A stretch of 7,108 nucleotides of DNA, from the NCBI GenBank assembly GCA_031267635.1, contig JAIRYX010000479.1:1-7108 (forward strand), read 5' to 3'. Positions within the stretch are counted from its first letter, which is position 1; each line of letters starts with the position of its first letter. Below are positions 1 through 5,497 of the stretch, in pieces. Source of the DNA: Planctomycetaceae bacterium. GTDB lineage: Bacteria > Planctomycetota > Planctomycetia > Pirellulales > Thermoguttaceae. The notes beneath the pieces were generated by a model. That model was not told where the DNA came from, did not search any database, and worked only from the letters and a program-made list of their open reading frames with translations. A program made the position numbers and the translations under genes.

Positions 1-161
1 ACGCCGGGCTTGCAGGCGTTGTAGAAGTACTCGGCATAAAATGTGGTGTGTTTGCAAGCAGGATTTTTACATAGGTATCTCTGTTTGCCATTGCTGCTGG
101 TTCCATTTTTACCGACATCTGCACTTCCGCAAAACGGACATTTGAGTGTAATTAAAGTCAT
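1..161 (-). CDS. IS1-family InsA-like transposase protein, N-terminal part (cut by window edge)
   Basis: Reading leftwards from the ATG at 161-159 gives 53 residues before the window edge, so the C-terminus is missing. The start is supported by a perfect AGGAGG upstream. The protein has a zinc-ribbon pattern: Cys8-x2-Cys11 and Cys31-x4-Cys36, with NGKQRYLCK between them and a trailing F-Y-x-E-Y-x-Y-N-A-x-K-P-G. This matches the InsA N-terminus of IS1-family elements, where CPxC, HQRYLC and a similar F-x-Y-x-A-x-x-P-G stretch occur in the same order. InsA binds the IS ends and shares its N-terminus with the InsAB' transposase made by frameshifting; the frameshift site and the DDE domain would lie outside the window. 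IS1595-type zinc ribbons are an alternative, but the spacing and the tail favour IS1. Confidence 0.82.
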   Translation of the reverse strand, partial: MTLITLKCPFCGSADVGKNGTSSNGKQRYLCKNPACKHTTFYAEYFYNACKPG

Positions 162-170
162 ACTAATACT

Positions 171-176
171 CCTCCT
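171..176 (-). promoter_or_regulatory. Strong Shine-Dalgarno site of the InsA-like gene
   Basis: The minus strand reads AGGAGG, followed by nine bases and then the ATG at 161. It fixes the start of the InsA-like reading frame. Confidence 0.75.
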
Positions 177-194
177 GGATTGTATAGAGGAATA

Positions 195-222
195 ATTATA
201 ATACAATAGTAGGAAAGGTGAA
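195..222 (-). promoter_or_regulatory. Candidate promoter of the IS1-like element
   Basis: On the minus strand there is a perfect TATAAT at 200-195. A weak -35 match (TTCACC, 4 of 6) lies at 222-217 with a 16-base spacer. The pair is placed sensibly about 20 bases upstream of the Shine-Dalgarno site of the InsA-like gene. The -10 is convincing and the -35 is not; sigma-70-like consensus use in this host is assumed. Confidence 0.4.
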
Positions 223-250
223 GGGATTTGACTGTGCAATAATTTTAGAA
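221..250. other. Possible IS terminus (AAGG...ACTGTGCAATAA)
   Basis: The sequence AAGGGATTTGACTGTGCAAT resembles the IS-end sequence AAGGAACTGTGCATAAATAA near 6900, sharing AAGG and ACTGTGCA. It lies just upstream of the InsA-like gene, where that element's end is expected. It could be the end of the IS1-like element or a relic of an ISAzo13-type end. No partner end is visible, so this is only suggestive. Confidence 0.25.
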
Positions 251-264
251 CATGACCGATTTCT

Positions 265-284
265 GATTTCCTTTGCCGGAAATC
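265..284 (+). promoter_or_regulatory. Short hairpin upstream of natA
   Basis: GATTTCC at 265-271 and GGAAATC at 278-284 form a perfect 7-bp inverted repeat around a six-base loop. A competing stem, CGATTTC with GAAATCG, can form slightly offset. No T-tract follows, so it is not a typical terminator. A role in the natA leader, or as an operator, is possible but unproven. Confidence 0.35.
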
Positions 285-320
285 GAAACCGAGATAACTG
301 GTCGTGTCCTTAAATTTCAT

Positions 321-327
321 GGAGAGG
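321..327 (+). promoter_or_regulatory. Shine-Dalgarno-like GGAGAGG that decides the natA start
   Basis: GGAGAGG lies 11 bases upstream of the ATG at 339. It supports that ATG over the upstream in-frame TTG at 273, which has no such site and would add 22 residues outside the ABC domain. Confidence 0.5.
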
Positions 328-338
328 AAATCTTTTTT

Positions 339-1088
339 ATGATTACCGTTGAGAATTTAACAAAAACTTATGACGATTTTGACCGAAACGGATTTACGGC
401 TGTTGACGCTGTTTCTTTTTCGGCGAGAGCGGGGGAGATTTTTGCGTTGCTTGGTCCCAACGGAGCGGGCAAAACAACGACGCTTCGTATTTTAGCGACC
501 ATGTTAAAACCAACGTCTGGCAAAGTTACGATCAATGGTTATGACGTAACCACGCAATCGGCGGAGGTACGACGGCAAATTGGCTATGTTTCGTCCGGCA
601 CATCTGTTTATGACCGCATGACCGGCTGGGAAATGGTTTGGCATTTCGGGACGCTTTACGATATTCCCTCAAAGGTTCTCGTACAGAGGATGCCGGAACT
701 CTTTGAGCGACTGGGGATGTGGGACACACAAAATGTTCTCGGCGCAAAGATGTCGAGCGGTATGAAACAAAAAGTATCCATTGCACGTGCGTTGATTCAC
801 GATCCGCCGATTCTCATTTTTGACGAACCGACAGTCGGACTGGATGTGCTGGTTGCTCGTGCGTTGTTGAAAACGATTGATGATTTACGAAATCGCGACA
901 AGTGCATTATTTTTTCCACACACATTATGCGCGAGGTCGAAAAGCTATGCGATTGTGTCGCGATTATGGGATATGGAAAAATTCTCGCAAACGGTACGCT
1001 TGACGAACTACGGATGTCGCATCAACAGAACGACGTGGAAGAAATCTTTTTTGAGTTATTGGAAGACGTTCCAAGGAATAAAATGTAA
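339..1088 (+). CDS. natA: NatA-type ABC transporter ATP-binding protein
   Basis: This 249-residue protein is a complete ABC nucleotide-binding domain. Walker A is GPNGAGKTT (39-47), the signature region is SSGMKQK (139-145), Walker B is ILIFDE (158-163), the D-loop is GLD (167-169) and the H-loop is His195 in STHI. The Q-loop region reads IGYVSSGTSVYDR, where many ABC ATPases have Gln. This form, the GMKQK variant of LSGGQ, and the run HDPP-ILIFDEPTVGLD then STHIMREVEKLCD are typical of the NatA (sodium-exporter) subfamily. The protein acts at the cytoplasmic face and would power an ABC-2-type permease (NatB) extruding Na+ or another substrate. No permease is visible, because repeat element A begins three bases after the stop. 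The ATG at 339 is chosen over the TTG at 273, since the ABC fold begins at MITVENLTKTY. The ATPase call is firm; the substrate is inferred. Confidence 0.88.
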   Translation: MITVENLTKTYDDFDRNGFTAVDAVSFSARAGEIFALLGPNGAGKTTTLRILATMLKPTSGKVTINGYDVTTQSAEVRRQIGYVSSGTSVYDRMTGWEMVWHFGTLYDIPSKVLVQRMPELFERLGMWDTQNVLGAKMSSGMKQKVSIARALIHDPPILIFDEPTVGLDVLVARALLKTIDDLRNRDKCIIFSTHIMREVEKLCDCVAIMGYGKILANGTLDELRMSHQQNDVEEIFFELLEDVPRNKM

Positions 1089-1099
1089 GCAACTATTCG

Positions 1100-1133
1100 G
1101 TTGCCCAAGCCAAATAAATCCGCACGGCAACTG
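1100..1133 (+). repeat. Left outer terminal inverted repeat of element A
   Basis: It begins GTTGCCCAAGCC and ends GGCAACTG. It pairs imperfectly with 1566-1602 and is nearly identical to the left repeat of element B at 4043-4076. It is itself a small hairpin (GTTGCC with GGCAAC). Confidence 0.75.
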
Positions 1134-1138
1134 GGTGC

Positions 1139-1228
1139 TACTACGAAGTTCTTCAATTTCTCTTGATATGAAAAATGTCAAATTTATAGGTATTTTACGT
1201 TGAAAAATGCCAAAAGTGAAATTGCGTG
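1139..1228 (+). repeat. Module shared directly with element C, with an internal 32-bp-offset duplication
   Basis: CTACTACGAAGTTC, TCTTGATATGAAAAATGTC and AAGTGAAATTGCGTG occur in the same order and orientation at 6629-6685. In A they are separated by about 32 extra bases. TGAAAAATGTCAA at 1169-1181 and TGAAAAATGCCAA at 1201-1213 mark an imperfect tandem duplication offset by 32 bp, which accounts for the extra length. Element B lacks this module. Confidence 0.7.
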
Positions 1229-1236
1229 GCTTTGTA

Positions 1237-1359
1237 CTACAGTCAATTTTACCGGGAATTTCTAAAAACCTCTCCCAAGTATTCGGAAGCCCTTATTTTT
1301 TAATGGTCACATGGGTTGAAAATGAGGTTTTTAGAAGTTTCCTACAGTCAATTTTACCG
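1237..1359 (+). repeat. Direct repeat pair flanking a stem-loop inside element A
   Basis: CTACAGTCAATTTTACCG (18 bp) occurs identically at 1237-1254 and 1342-1359, 105 bp apart. Between the copies, TTCTAAAAACCTC at 1260-1272 and GAGGTTTTTAGAA at 1324-1336 form a perfect 13-bp inverted repeat. Neither elements B nor C carry this block, so it looks like an insertion specific to copy A. Confidence 0.7.
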
Positions 1360-1512
1360 AAAAATATCACTATTTCAGTCCGTATGTACAAAATTCTATT
1401 AGTTGCCCCAAATCGCACCAACTATGCGCCCTTATTCCCTTCTTTTTCGTTTAAATTTTTTCAACCCATCATCTAAAACATAAAGCCGAGTTTGGGGGCT
1501 TTGTTGGCTACT

Positions 1513-1534
1513 AAGGGAAACTTATAAATAAGGG
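1513..1534 (+). repeat. Inner arm of element A
   Basis: AAGGGAAACTTATAAATAAGGG differs by a one-base deletion from the inner arm of element B at 4281-4303. It lies next to TTGGGGGCTTTGTTGGC, which is also conserved in B and C. Confidence 0.7.
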
Positions 1535-1565
1535 TGGCAATGGTAAAGCCGTTCGGGTAAACCTA

Positions 1566-1602
1566 CAGTTGTCCCAGTGCGGGTTTATTTGGTTGGAGTA
1601 AC
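1566..1602 (-). repeat. Right outer terminal inverted repeat of element A
   Basis: The reverse complement begins GTTACTCCAACC, continues AAATAAACCCGCAC and ends GACAACTG. This matches the left repeat at 1100-1133 with a few substitutions and indels. It ends 14 bases before the kinase stop codon, and the outer part of the element comes closer still. Confidence 0.7.
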
Positions 1603-1615
1603 TGAATAGCTACTT

Positions 1616-3901
1616 TTATTTTTTCATGTTCTCAATCATCTTTTGCGCCCATGATTTCTCCGAGTAAAGTGTTAAAATTGCGTCTTTCATCGCATCGGCT
1701 TTGGGGGGATTGGTCGCGCGAATGGTTTCGATGCGTTCTAGCGTTCGCGCGAGTTGTTCCGCTTGTAGCTCGTTAATTGGCGTGATTTCATTTCGTAAAA
1801 CAATCAATTTTCGCCGCGCAAGTTCAACGGTCATGCTATTCGGGTTCGATAAATCCGGCGAATCAAAATCATGGTTTTCCTCTTTTGCCAATGTATTCGA
1901 TTTCTCTGTTTTATCTTTAGTTATCGTTTCATCACCGTTCGCGTTTTGCGGTGTGAGAAGTTCATAAAGCGTGATTAACGCTTCGAGACGTTTGATTGTT
2001 TCTTCCGGCTCTGTATTGATAAATGTCATCGCTTCCAGATACGCACGTTGTACCGGCAATATTTGTTTATCAGTCGCAAGACCGTTTCCCTTTCGTTCCA
2101 AATTTCGTTCTAAATGCGCCAAATCAATTTCTTTTTGATATTGTAACACAATAGAAATACGTTTATCTTGCGGATAAAGTTCCGTGAATTTTTTGATACT
2201 TGCTTCCGCCGCAAGAATCGCAGATTGACGCGGTGGAGTATTGTCAATCCGAACACGCTGGTCAATCGCCTGATAAAGTTTATCGGCGGAAGGCGGCAAA
2301 AGCATTCGCCACGCCCACAAGCCCAAAACGACAAGGCAAATCGAAAGCACGCCTACCTGAATCGAAATGAACGGGCGTGTTTCATTCTCGTATTGCACAC
2401 GTCGATAGCCGCCGAGTTCCTCTTCATAAACCGGCGTAAATTTGGAAATCGTCTTGGACGAAACGGTTTTCTCCGCTTGTTCCATCGTTGAAAAATGTCC
2501 CGTGTCGGACGTATTGCCGGAAGACATTGTTTCGTCGTTGTGTGCTTGCTGTAGCTTCGGCGTATTTTTATTTTCGTCGCTGATACCGGTTTGTTCATAA
2601 CCGTTCAAATGCTCAAACGCCTTTGTTGGCTGCGTGATGTTTTGCGATAAAATGTCTTCAGAACCCGGAGAGTTGTTTGTTAAATCGTGATAGATTGAAT
2701 TTTGCGATTGGTGCAAAACGTCGCTGTTTGCGTCAGATTCGGATTGGTTCGCTTCATCAATACCCAACTCTTCTGTTGACGAAACGACAGTTTTTGTGAC
2801 CAGTTCGGAAATATTTTGAGAAAGCGAAACGTTTGTTTTCGAGTTTTCATCGGTTTGCTCTTGTTGGTGTTCATCATGCAAAAGTGAAAACGCTTGAGAA
2901 TCGTTTTTGTTTCCAGAAAGCATCATGGTGCGTTCCGACACGATATGACTTTTATCCTCTTCCGATTCCGATTTTGCGGGATCAGACGTTTCCGTCCGCG
3001 TTACATCGAACGTTGTTGTGGTAACGGGTGGCTCGTCAAAGCGAGACGGCAAAACAATCACAGCATCTACTGTACTAAACTCAGATTCCAGCAATTCCGC
3101 AAAACGCCGCGCCGCGAGAAAAGCGTTGTTCGGACGTTTTTTCGGGTCGCGTTCCAGGAGTCCTCGTATAATTTTGAGCAATTCCACCGGAATATCCTGA
3201 CGAAAACGCGACACGTCCTCCGGCGGGTCCGATTGATGTTTAGAAATAATTTCCGACAATGTTTTCGCAAGATATGGCGGTCGTCGGCAAAGCAACGTGT
3301 ATAACACCGCGCCGAGCGAATAAAGATCAGATTTAGAACCAACCGGACCGGCAACCGCTTGTTCCGGCGACATAAATTCAATCGTACCAATCACTGCATT
3401 TGTGCTGGTCAATCGGCTGTTGCCGAAACAATGCGCGATACCGTAATCGGCGATTTTGAGCGTACCGCTATTATCAAGCATGATGTTTGCCGGCTTGAGA
3501 TCACGATGCGTAATACCGCGATCATGTCCGTGTTTGAGCGCAAGACAAACATCGTAACCGATTTTTGCGACTTCCTGCCAAAAAAATCCGCGTTTTTTCC
3601 GTAATTCTTTATGCAATGTCGTTCCGCAAACCAATTCCATCACATAATAAAGAAGATCGTCTTCTTGTCCGTATCCGTTCAAACGCACGATGTTCGGATG
3701 ACGCAACATCCGCAACGCTTCGATTTCTGCCTCAAAGCGCTGTCGTGCTTCGGGAGATTCATCGTCAAAATTATCGAGCAATACTTTGACCGCAACCGGT
3801 TCACCGGTTTTGATATTTGCCCCTTGATATACCGCTCCCATTCCGCCCTTGCCGAGTTGTTGCGTAATTCGAAACGGACCTAATTTTTCCGGTTGTTGCA
3901 T
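1616..3901 (-). CDS. Hanks-type Ser/Thr protein kinase with one transmembrane segment
   Basis: This 761-residue protein has a PknB-like kinase domain at about residues 8-273. It shows the Gly-rich loop GKGGMGAVY (17-25), Lys39 in AVKV, Glu59 of helix C, the catalytic loop HRDLKPAN (132-139), the Mg-binding motif DYG in place of DFG (152-154), and MSPEQA (177-182) for the APE motif. All catalytic residues are present, so it should be active. Residues about 275-510 are a Ser/Thr/Asn/Gln/Glu-rich linker, likely disordered and phosphorylatable. A single hydrophobic segment at 512-535 precedes an Ala/Leu/Glu-rich helical region (536-761), presumably outside the cytoplasm. That architecture suits a one-pass receptor-like kinase. 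There is no PASTA or recognised sensor domain. A strong Shine-Dalgarno supports the start. The gene stands alone between repeat elements A and B; its ligand and substrates cannot be told from sequence. Confidence 0.93.
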   Translation of the reverse strand: MQQPEKLGPFRITQQLGKGGMGAVYQGANIKTGEPVAVKVLLDNFDDESPEARQRFEAEIEALRMLRHPNIVRLNGYGQEDDLLYYVMELVCGTTLHKELRKKRGFFWQEVAKIGYDVCLALKHGHDRGITHRDLKPANIMLDNSGTLKIADYGIAHCFGNSRLTSTNAVIGTIEFMSPEQAVAGPVGSKSDLYSLGAVLYTLLCRRPPYLAKTLSEIISKHQSDPPEDVSRFRQDIPVELLKIIRGLLERDPKKRPNNAFLAARRFAELLESEFSTVDAVIVLPSRFDEPPVTTTTFDVTRTETSDPAKSESEEDKSHIVSERTMMLSGNKNDSQAFSLLHDEHQQEQTDENSKTNVSLSQNISELVTKTVVSSTEELGIDEANQSESDANSDVLHQSQNSIYHDLTNNSPGSEDILSQNITQPTKAFEHLNGYEQTGISDENKNTPKLQQAHNDETMSSGNTSDTGHFSTMEQAEKTVSSKTISKFTPVYEEELGGYRRVQYENETRPFISIQVGVLSICLVVLGLWAWRMLLPPSADKLYQAIDQRVRIDNTPPRQSAILAAEASIKKFTELYPQDKRISIVLQYQKEIDLAHLERNLERKGNGLATDKQILPVQRAYLEAMTFINTEPEETIKRLEALITLYELLTPQNANGDETITKDKTEKSNTLAKEENHDFDSPDLSNPNSMTVELARRKLIVLRNEITPINELQAEQLARTLERIETIRATNPPKADAMKDAILTLYSEKSWAQKMIENMKK

Positions 3902-3906
3902 GATTT

Positions 3907-3913
3907 TCTCCTT
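3907..3913 (-). promoter_or_regulatory. Shine-Dalgarno site of the kinase gene
   Basis: The minus strand reads AAGGAGA at 3913-3907. Its AGGAG core is six bases upstream of the ATG at 3901, fixing the kinase start. Confidence 0.75.
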
Positions 3914-3957
3914 ATTATCAATATTATCAACAAATTTTACAAGTCGATTGATCTTGA

Positions 3958-3984
3958 ATTTTGTCGTCCCGATAGAGACAAAAT
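3958..3984. promoter_or_regulatory. Inverted repeat upstream of the kinase gene
   Basis: ATTTTGTC at 3958-3965 and GACAAAAT at 3977-3984 are perfect 8-bp inverted repeats separated by 11 bases. The site lies about 57 bases upstream of the kinase ATG with no T-tract on either side. An operator or leader hairpin is more likely than a terminator. The rest of 3902-4033 shows no clear -35/-10 pair at a sensible distance. Confidence 0.35.
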
Positions 3985-4042
3985 ATTCTGCTTATTTCAT
4001 ATTTTGGGGAGGGCTTGATGTATAAAATACTGTAACTATTTC

Positions 4043-4076
4043 GTTGCCCAACCCAAATAAATCCGCACGACAACTG
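4043..4076 (+). repeat. Left outer terminal inverted repeat of element B
   Basis: It runs GTTGCCCAACC, CAAATAAATCCGCAC, GACAACTG. It pairs with 4361-4396, sharing the 16-base core CCAAATAAATCCGCAC, and is almost the same as the left repeat of element A. Confidence 0.78.
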
Positions 4077-4138
4077 GGTAACAATCTTAATGACGATGTC
4101 TCCATTGACTGGTTATCCGAAAGATTTTACTACTGCAG

Positions 4139-4160
4139 CCCTTATTTATCAAGCTTCCCT
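4139..4160 (-). repeat. Left inner arm of element B
   Basis: The reverse complement reads AGGGAAGCTTGATAAATAAGGG. It differs by one base from the right inner arm at 4282-4303. Confidence 0.78.
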
Positions 4161-4280
4161 CAGTAGCCCGAATTGCACCACCGATATGCGCCCTTACTCT
4201 TCATTCATCTGTTTTGATAACAATCCATGATCTAAAAAATAAAGGGCATAAGGGTGCGTTTGGGGGATTTGTTGGCGGCT

Positions 4281-4303
4281 AAGGGAAACTTGATAAATAA
4301 GGG
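4281..4303 (+). repeat. Right inner arm of element B
   Basis: It begins AAGGGAAACTTGATAAATAA and continues GGG. It is the inverted partner of 4139-4160 and is conserved in element A at 1513-1534 and, inverted, in element C at 6759-6780. Confidence 0.78.
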
Positions 4304-4305
4304 TG

Positions 4306-4357
4306 GCAATGGCAAAGCCGTTTGGGTAATTGCAATGGCAAGGCCTTTCGGACGAGG
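4306..4357 (+). repeat. Imperfect 26-bp tandem duplication inside element B
   Basis: GCAATGGCAAAGCCGTTTGG at 4306 is repeated as GCAATGGCAAGGCCTTTCGG at 4332, an offset of 26 bp. Elements A and C have only one copy of this block. Confidence 0.6.
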
Positions 4358-4360
4358 ATA

Positions 4361-4398
4361 CAGTTGCCAAGTGCGGATTTATTTGGCTTTGGCAACTG
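4361..4398 (+). repeat. Right outer repeat of element B, a 9-bp-stem hairpin
   Basis: CAGTTGCCA at 4361-4369 and TGGCAACTG at 4390-4398 are perfect inverted repeats around a 20-base loop carrying GTGCGGATTTATTTGG. Each outer terminal repeat is thus a hairpin as well as one arm of the larger palindrome. Confidence 0.72.
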
Positions 4399-4451
4399 AT
4401 GCCATAGTTTTCTATTGCGTTTTCAAATATTGTCCCCCAAAAACGAAATAA

Positions 4452-4568
4452 TCAGAAAATATTTGGCATTACGTTCCTACAGAGACTCGTGATGATTTAA
4501 AAGATGTTGCTTCTCTGCTGACATTTTCCCTGCGGAATCGCTTGTATTCAATTTTCTCACAAATGTGA
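4452..4568 (+). pseudogene. Possible remnant of an unidentified coding sequence
   Basis: Between element B and dapB this frame is open for 38 residues, from just after a TAA to a TGA. It reads SENIWHYVPTETRDDLKD, then VASLLTFSLRNRLYSIFSQM. The composition is protein-like, but there is no start codon near its beginning and no Shine-Dalgarno site. I do not recognise it. It may be the 3' end of a gene cut off when element B arrived, or chance. The rest of 4410-4600 holds only a small imperfect hairpin near 4557-4573 and no clear dapB terminator. Confidence 0.2.
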
Positions 4569-4600
4569 AACAATTAGAAATTTTTCGCGTGATCTTTATT

Positions 4601-5398
4601 TTACAATCCCAGCACGTCCTTCATGGAGTACAAACCTGCGGAACATCCGATGATATATTTTGCGGCGGCAATCGCTCCGTAGGCATAGCAATCGCGATTT
4701 GTTACGCGAACCGTGATTTCAATCAGTTCGCCGAGCATTCCGAAAACAATCGTGTGTTCGCCGGGATTATCTCCAACACGAATCGCATGATAACCGATTT
4801 CATCGCCGGGTCTTTCGCCGACAATTCCCTTACGTCCGTGTGTGCTTTGGTTTTGTCCCATTTCCCGCGCGATGATTTCGCCGAATTTAAGAGCAGTACC
4901 GCTTGGAGCATCAACTTTGTGATGATGATGACGCTCAAGAATTTCAACGTCCGCATTTTGACCAGCCAGTGATTTTGCAGCGGTTTGTGCCAACTTAAAC
5001 GCAATATTGACCGCCATTCCGGTATTCGGCGACCATAAAATCGGAATTGCTTTCGCCGCGTTGTGAATTTGTTTTTCTTGTGCCGAAGATAAGCCGGTTG
5101 TCGCCAAAACTAACGGTGTATTCAACGAAACGCACGCGGCGAGAATTTTTTCCATTGCCGATGCGTTTGAAAAATCAATGACTGCGTCCGCTTTATTGGA
5201 GTTGGAGAAGGTATCCGACAACACAATACCGACCGAACCAATTCCGACGATTACACCAACGTCCGTTCCGATTTTCGGATGTTGTGAAACATCAATCGCC
5301 GCGCTGAGCGTCAAATCTTCATCTTGCGAGATCAACGTTACAAGACGCTGTCCCATCCGTCCCGCCGCTCCATGCACGGCAATCGAACATTTTGGCAT
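4601..5398 (-). CDS. dapB: 4-hydroxy-tetrahydrodipicolinate reductase
   Basis: DapB catalyses the NAD(P)H-dependent reduction of 4-hydroxy-tetrahydrodipicolinate to tetrahydrodipicolinate in the cytoplasm, in the lysine and meso-diaminopimelate pathway. The 265-residue product has the usual family length. It has the dinucleotide-binding VHGAAGRMGQ (8-17), the ATTGLS segment (99-104), and the substrate/catalytic signature ERHHHHKVDAPSGTA (155-169). In that signature His157 and Lys161 correspond to E. coli His159 and Lys163. The C-terminus MKDVLGL is also typical. The ATG at 5398 is preferred over the in-frame one at 5428, because the fold begins at MPKCSIAVHG and a GGAAGGA site lies just upstream. 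The gene follows the HAD hydrolase on the same strand after 99 nt. No other lysine-pathway gene is in the window. Confidence 0.97.
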   Translation of the reverse strand: MPKCSIAVHGAAGRMGQRLVTLISQDEDLTLSAAIDVSQHPKIGTDVGVIVGIGSVGIVLSDTFSNSNKADAVIDFSNASAMEKILAACVSLNTPLVLATTGLSSAQEKQIHNAAKAIPILWSPNTGMAVNIAFKLAQTAAKSLAGQNADVEILERHHHHKVDAPSGTALKFGEIIAREMGQNQSTHGRKGIVGERPGDEIGYHAIRVGDNPGEHTIVFGMLGELIEITVRVTNRDCYAYGAIAAAKYIIGCSAGLYSMKDVLGL

Positions 5399-5403
5399 AC
5401 AAA

Positions 5404-5410
5404 TCCTTCC
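5404..5410 (-). promoter_or_regulatory. Shine-Dalgarno site that decides the dapB start
   Basis: The minus strand reads GGAAGGA at 5410-5404, five bases upstream of the ATG at 5398. The alternative ATG at 5428 would place this site inside the coding region. Confidence 0.65.
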
Positions 5411-5419
5411 ACGATAATA

Positions 5420-5488
5420 TTGATCCAAGAAAACTACGGAATTTCGCGAAGCGTATTTTCGTTTTTTCGTAAACTATTCGTGGATCAA
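5420..5488 (-). promoter_or_regulatory. Inverted repeat in the HAD-dapB intergenic gap
   Basis: TTGATCCA at 5420-5427 and TGGATCAA at 5481-5488 are perfect inverted repeats. Imperfect pairing continues inward (GAA and TACG segments), and the self-complementary TTCGCGAA lies in the loop. In the direction of transcription it starts about ten bases after the HAD stop and ends about 20 bases before the dapB start. No T-tract follows, so an mRNA-processing or stability hairpin, or a weak internal regulatory site, is more likely than a terminator. Confidence 0.4.
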
Positions 5489-5497
5489 AAAATAATT

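Larger units (their letters stand above)
1091..1611. repeat. Composite inverted-repeat element A (MITE-like), about 521 bp
   Basis: The element fills the space between the convergent natA and kinase genes and holds no supported gene. It has outer terminal inverted repeats. The left one, around 1100-1133, contains CCAAATAAATCCGCAC; the right one, 1566-1602, read in reverse contains CCAAATAAACCCGCAC. Pairing continues outward to AACTAT and AGCTAT at the ends. An inner right arm lies at 1513-1534, and its left counterpart near 1290-1302 is degenerate. The centre, about 1400-1512, matches that of element B in the same orientation. Between 1139 and 1400 A carries extra material, part of it shared with element C. 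No clear target-site duplication is visible. Confidence 0.8.
4034..4409. repeat. Composite inverted-repeat element B (MITE-like), about 376 bp
   Basis: B is the cleanest copy. Outer terminal inverted repeats lie at 4043-4076 and 4361-4396, with AACTAT continuing the pairing at both ends. Inner inverted arms lie at 4139-4160 and 4281-4303, around a centre of about 120 bp that contains GATAACAATCCATGATCT. Sequence between outer and inner repeats also pairs weakly, so the whole element approaches one long imperfect palindrome. It lies upstream of the kinase gene and downstream of dapB, and contains no supported gene. The left part, 4073-4150, is about 90 percent identical to 6693-6770 in element C. 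Confidence 0.82.

Noticed and set aside
273..338. N-terminal extension of natA from TTG at 273
   Set aside because: The 22 extra residues include an upstream hairpin sequence and no ABC-domain resemblance; the ATG at 339 begins the conserved fold.
1207..1476. 89-residue plus-strand frame in element A
   Set aside because: It spans the private direct repeats and the start of the repeat centre, has no Shine-Dalgarno site and no recognisable domain.
3914..3942. Promoter-like pair for the kinase gene (TTGTAA, 17 bases, GATAAT on the minus strand)
   Set aside because: The implied transcription start would fall in the Shine-Dalgarno site, leaving no usable leader.
4254..4451. 65-residue plus-strand frame overlapping element B
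   Set aside because: It is encoded almost entirely by the repeat. The equivalent frame in element A meets a stop codon at the one-base deletion in the inner arm, and in element C the frame diverges after the arm, so it is not conserved as protein.
4557..4573. Hairpin downstream of dapB as a rho-independent terminator
   Set aside because: The stem is only about six pairs, AT-rich with a wobble, and is not followed by a T-tract in the dapB direction.
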